Source of the DNA: Thuidium tamariscinum
Taxonomy: Eukaryota > Streptophyta > Bryopsida > Hypnales > Thuidiaceae
NCBI GenBank assembly: GCA_947034885.2
Contig: OX344755.2
Location: 23,505,052-23,569,051, forward strand
Direction: 5' to 3'
DNA length: 64,000 nucleotides
The notes beneath the pieces were generated by a model, which saw only the letters and a program-made list of their open reading frames with translations, had not been told where the DNA came from and ran no database searches. Position 1 is the stretch's first letter, and each line of letters opens with the position of its first letter. This document shows positions 62,288 through 64,000 of the stretch, one piece after another. Made by a program: the position numbers and the translations under genes.

Positions 62288-64000
62288 ATCTTCAATCACC
62301 TCGATACTCGAAATGCTTATGCTACATTCCCCGTCTCAACAGTGTCATTCCTAAGGCAGCACGGACTACATGTACTCTGAACAGTAACCGGTACTTCAAC
62401 TGTAGAGTGCCAAACCTGCAAGTTCTTGAGACGCCCTGCGCAAGGTTTAACCAGAAACCTGGATCCAATCAAGGATGCGCAGAAACACAATTTAAACGGG
62501 AATATGTCCTAATCGCCCGCAAGAACCCAGATCAAGTCCGACTCACGTGCTCAAGTTGACGGAGTGGAAGAATGATGTGCAAAACAACTGCCGCTTGCAG
62601 TCCGCGATCAACGCCGCGTGAAACAAAGAGGCTGTTCAACCTTGTTCAAGTGCGGGAAATTCATCTAACTCAAGTAACACTACCAAGTATAAAGTAACTC
62701 GTTGATTTCTGCACTAGATCTCACTTGAAAAAAAACTATGACGAGGAGCTAATGGGTTTTGCGTAAATTAATCTAAGTTCTCGATCCAGGTGAAAGTAGC
62801 AAAATCTTGACAGAAGAGTTTCAGTGAGCAAGCGCATGGCCAAAAACGAAAGGCCAGGAACTACAAGTCTACAATACGTTCTACCGCACAGAAAAATCTA
62901 AACTAAAATTGGAGACTCCTGAAGTGTCAACCAAAACTGGCCCGCCACCGTCCAAATCTTGAAGTATGTCGAGAGGCAGACCGACGCACGCACACGAGCA
63001 GACTCACATTCCGAGCAGAAGCCCTGCGGACACTCTGAATCAGAGACCGGGGTTTATTATGTGAGAGAACCCAAGTCTACCCTCAATCTGAAACCTCTTC
63101 AGGAGCTCATGTGTGCGTTTCCTAAACTAGATCATGCTAACCCGAACTTCTGCCCCTTTTAAACCTGGGGATGGGCAAGTAGTCAGGCCAGGAATATGCA
63201 CGACTCCCTATTCTCTGTGCAACCAGGTGAAGAAGAATTAATAAGTTGGCGAGGCAGCATTTCTGTAGAATTTTAAAATTAGCAGCCGCCATATACTGTA
63301 CAACGCTTTTCTAAATGCCCCTGTTGTAACGAGAACAGTCGATCAGAAGAACACGAGACTACGAACACATTCCTCCAGGTGGGTTCGTATTTCGCGTTCC
63401 GATTCCTCGCCGTTTAAATAAATTTCAAGGTGTACCACAAAAATTTAAAAATTAGAAAAAGAAAAAGAAGAAGAATGTCGGTGGATCCTAACACCATGGA
63501 CATCTCTTTGCAGGAAGTTTACCGATGGTCCAGATTTTCGTCGTCGATAATTTCGTCAAATAACTTGATGCAGCGCAAATCGCATCACTGCTTCAACCTA
63601 ATCTTGGCAAATTTTGAAAAGAGACCCAAATATTTTTCTGAGACTTAATTCGCAAGGAAATTTTGACATCGCGAATCTTCCATTTCTGATTTAAAAGTAA
63701 GGGATCCAAACACACACACACACACACACACACTCAATCGCTGGAAATATCTACGGTTCGGGGTCGACCACATCGAAGTGCCATTGGAAGAATGAGAGAT
63801 AAGGGAGCCCACCATCGTACACGTGTGCAGATGCTTCTCTGCGCATGACCGAATGAAAGGTTCGCTGCAGGCGAGTAGATTAGATCACATGCGCGTCATG
63901 CGTCGCGGAATTTAGTCGAGGAACAGATCTATTAATGGGATTTTGTTTTCCGAATGAGGAAAGTTCATTCAAATCGCTTCTAACCTTTTTGTGGGTGCTA
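62288..64000. other. Upstream region of the ERF gene to window end
   Basis: This should contain the ERF promoter and leader (reading leftward). I found no second gene. A (CA)n microsatellite of about 11 units lies at 63711-63733, and an A/G-rich stretch near 63455-63475. Short open frames at 62959-63162 and 63430-63648 have no recognisable product. Confidence 0.55.
63711..63733. repeat. (CA)n microsatellite
   Basis: An uninterrupted CA dinucleotide run of about 11 units in the upstream region of the ERF gene, likely to be length-polymorphic. Confidence 0.95.

Noticed and set aside
62288-62299. GTG start adding four residues to the ERF
   Set aside because: Plant nuclear genes normally start at ATG. 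The first in-frame ATG is at 62287.
1-64000. tRNA, rRNA or CRISPR arrays
   Set aside because: I found no cloverleaf-like sequence with conserved arms and no regularly spaced repeats.

Overview
The window looks like nuclear DNA of a seed-free land plant, most likely a bryophyte (moss). It has AT-rich intergenic DNA, intron-containing genes with GT..AG junctions, a plant AP2/ERF factor, a plant two-domain glyoxalase I and a plant LRR-Roc-COR (ROCO) protein. It also has an intact POC1-type centriolar WD40 gene, which points to a lineage with flagellated sperm. The exact species is not identifiable by eye.

Layout: 9.7-17.6 kb holds a three-exon ROCO GTPase gene on the + strand (ROCO-A, 1,381 aa). 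20.4-23.25 kb holds a broken 3' copy of the POC1 gene (- strand). 23.26-40.86 kb is a second copy of the left-hand unit, carrying a second intact ROCO gene (ROCO-B, 33.1-39.5 kb, 1,368 aa) and a stray POC1 exon fragment at 29.8-30.5 kb. 40.9-46.1 kb is a patchwork with a decayed CACTA (En/Spm) transposase relic and several small transposons, flanked by 1.3-kb direct repeats. 46.1-48 kb is a third copy of the ROCO 3' flank. 48.1-54.3 kb is the intact 14-exon POC1 gene (- strand, 520 aa). 55.6-59.9 kb is a glyoxalase I-like gene (+). 60.7-62.3 kb is an intronless ERF (-).

The simplest history is an ancestral order ROCO-POC1-glyoxalase-ERF. A roughly 22-kb tandem duplication then copied ROCO together with the 3' end of POC1, and small DNA transposons later inserted into one copy or the other. 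Because the copies can be aligned, many insertions have a visible empty site. This defines a TIR family with 4-bp target duplications, CACTA-type MITEs with 3-bp duplications, and two TTAA-duplicating elements. The genes do not form a pathway: ROCO is a signalling GTPase, POC1 a centriole/basal-body protein, glyoxalase I acts in methylglyoxal detoxification, and the ERF is a transcription factor.

The most interesting signals are four. The ROCO paralogues differ much more in the LRR exon (about three quarters identical by eye) than in the Roc/COR exons (about 95%). A 4-bp-TSD transposon family is present in six copies. The glyoxalase lacks its fourth metal ligand and has a disturbed reading frame. 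The ERF has a B-box-like cysteine motif at its N-terminus and an EAR motif at its C-terminus.
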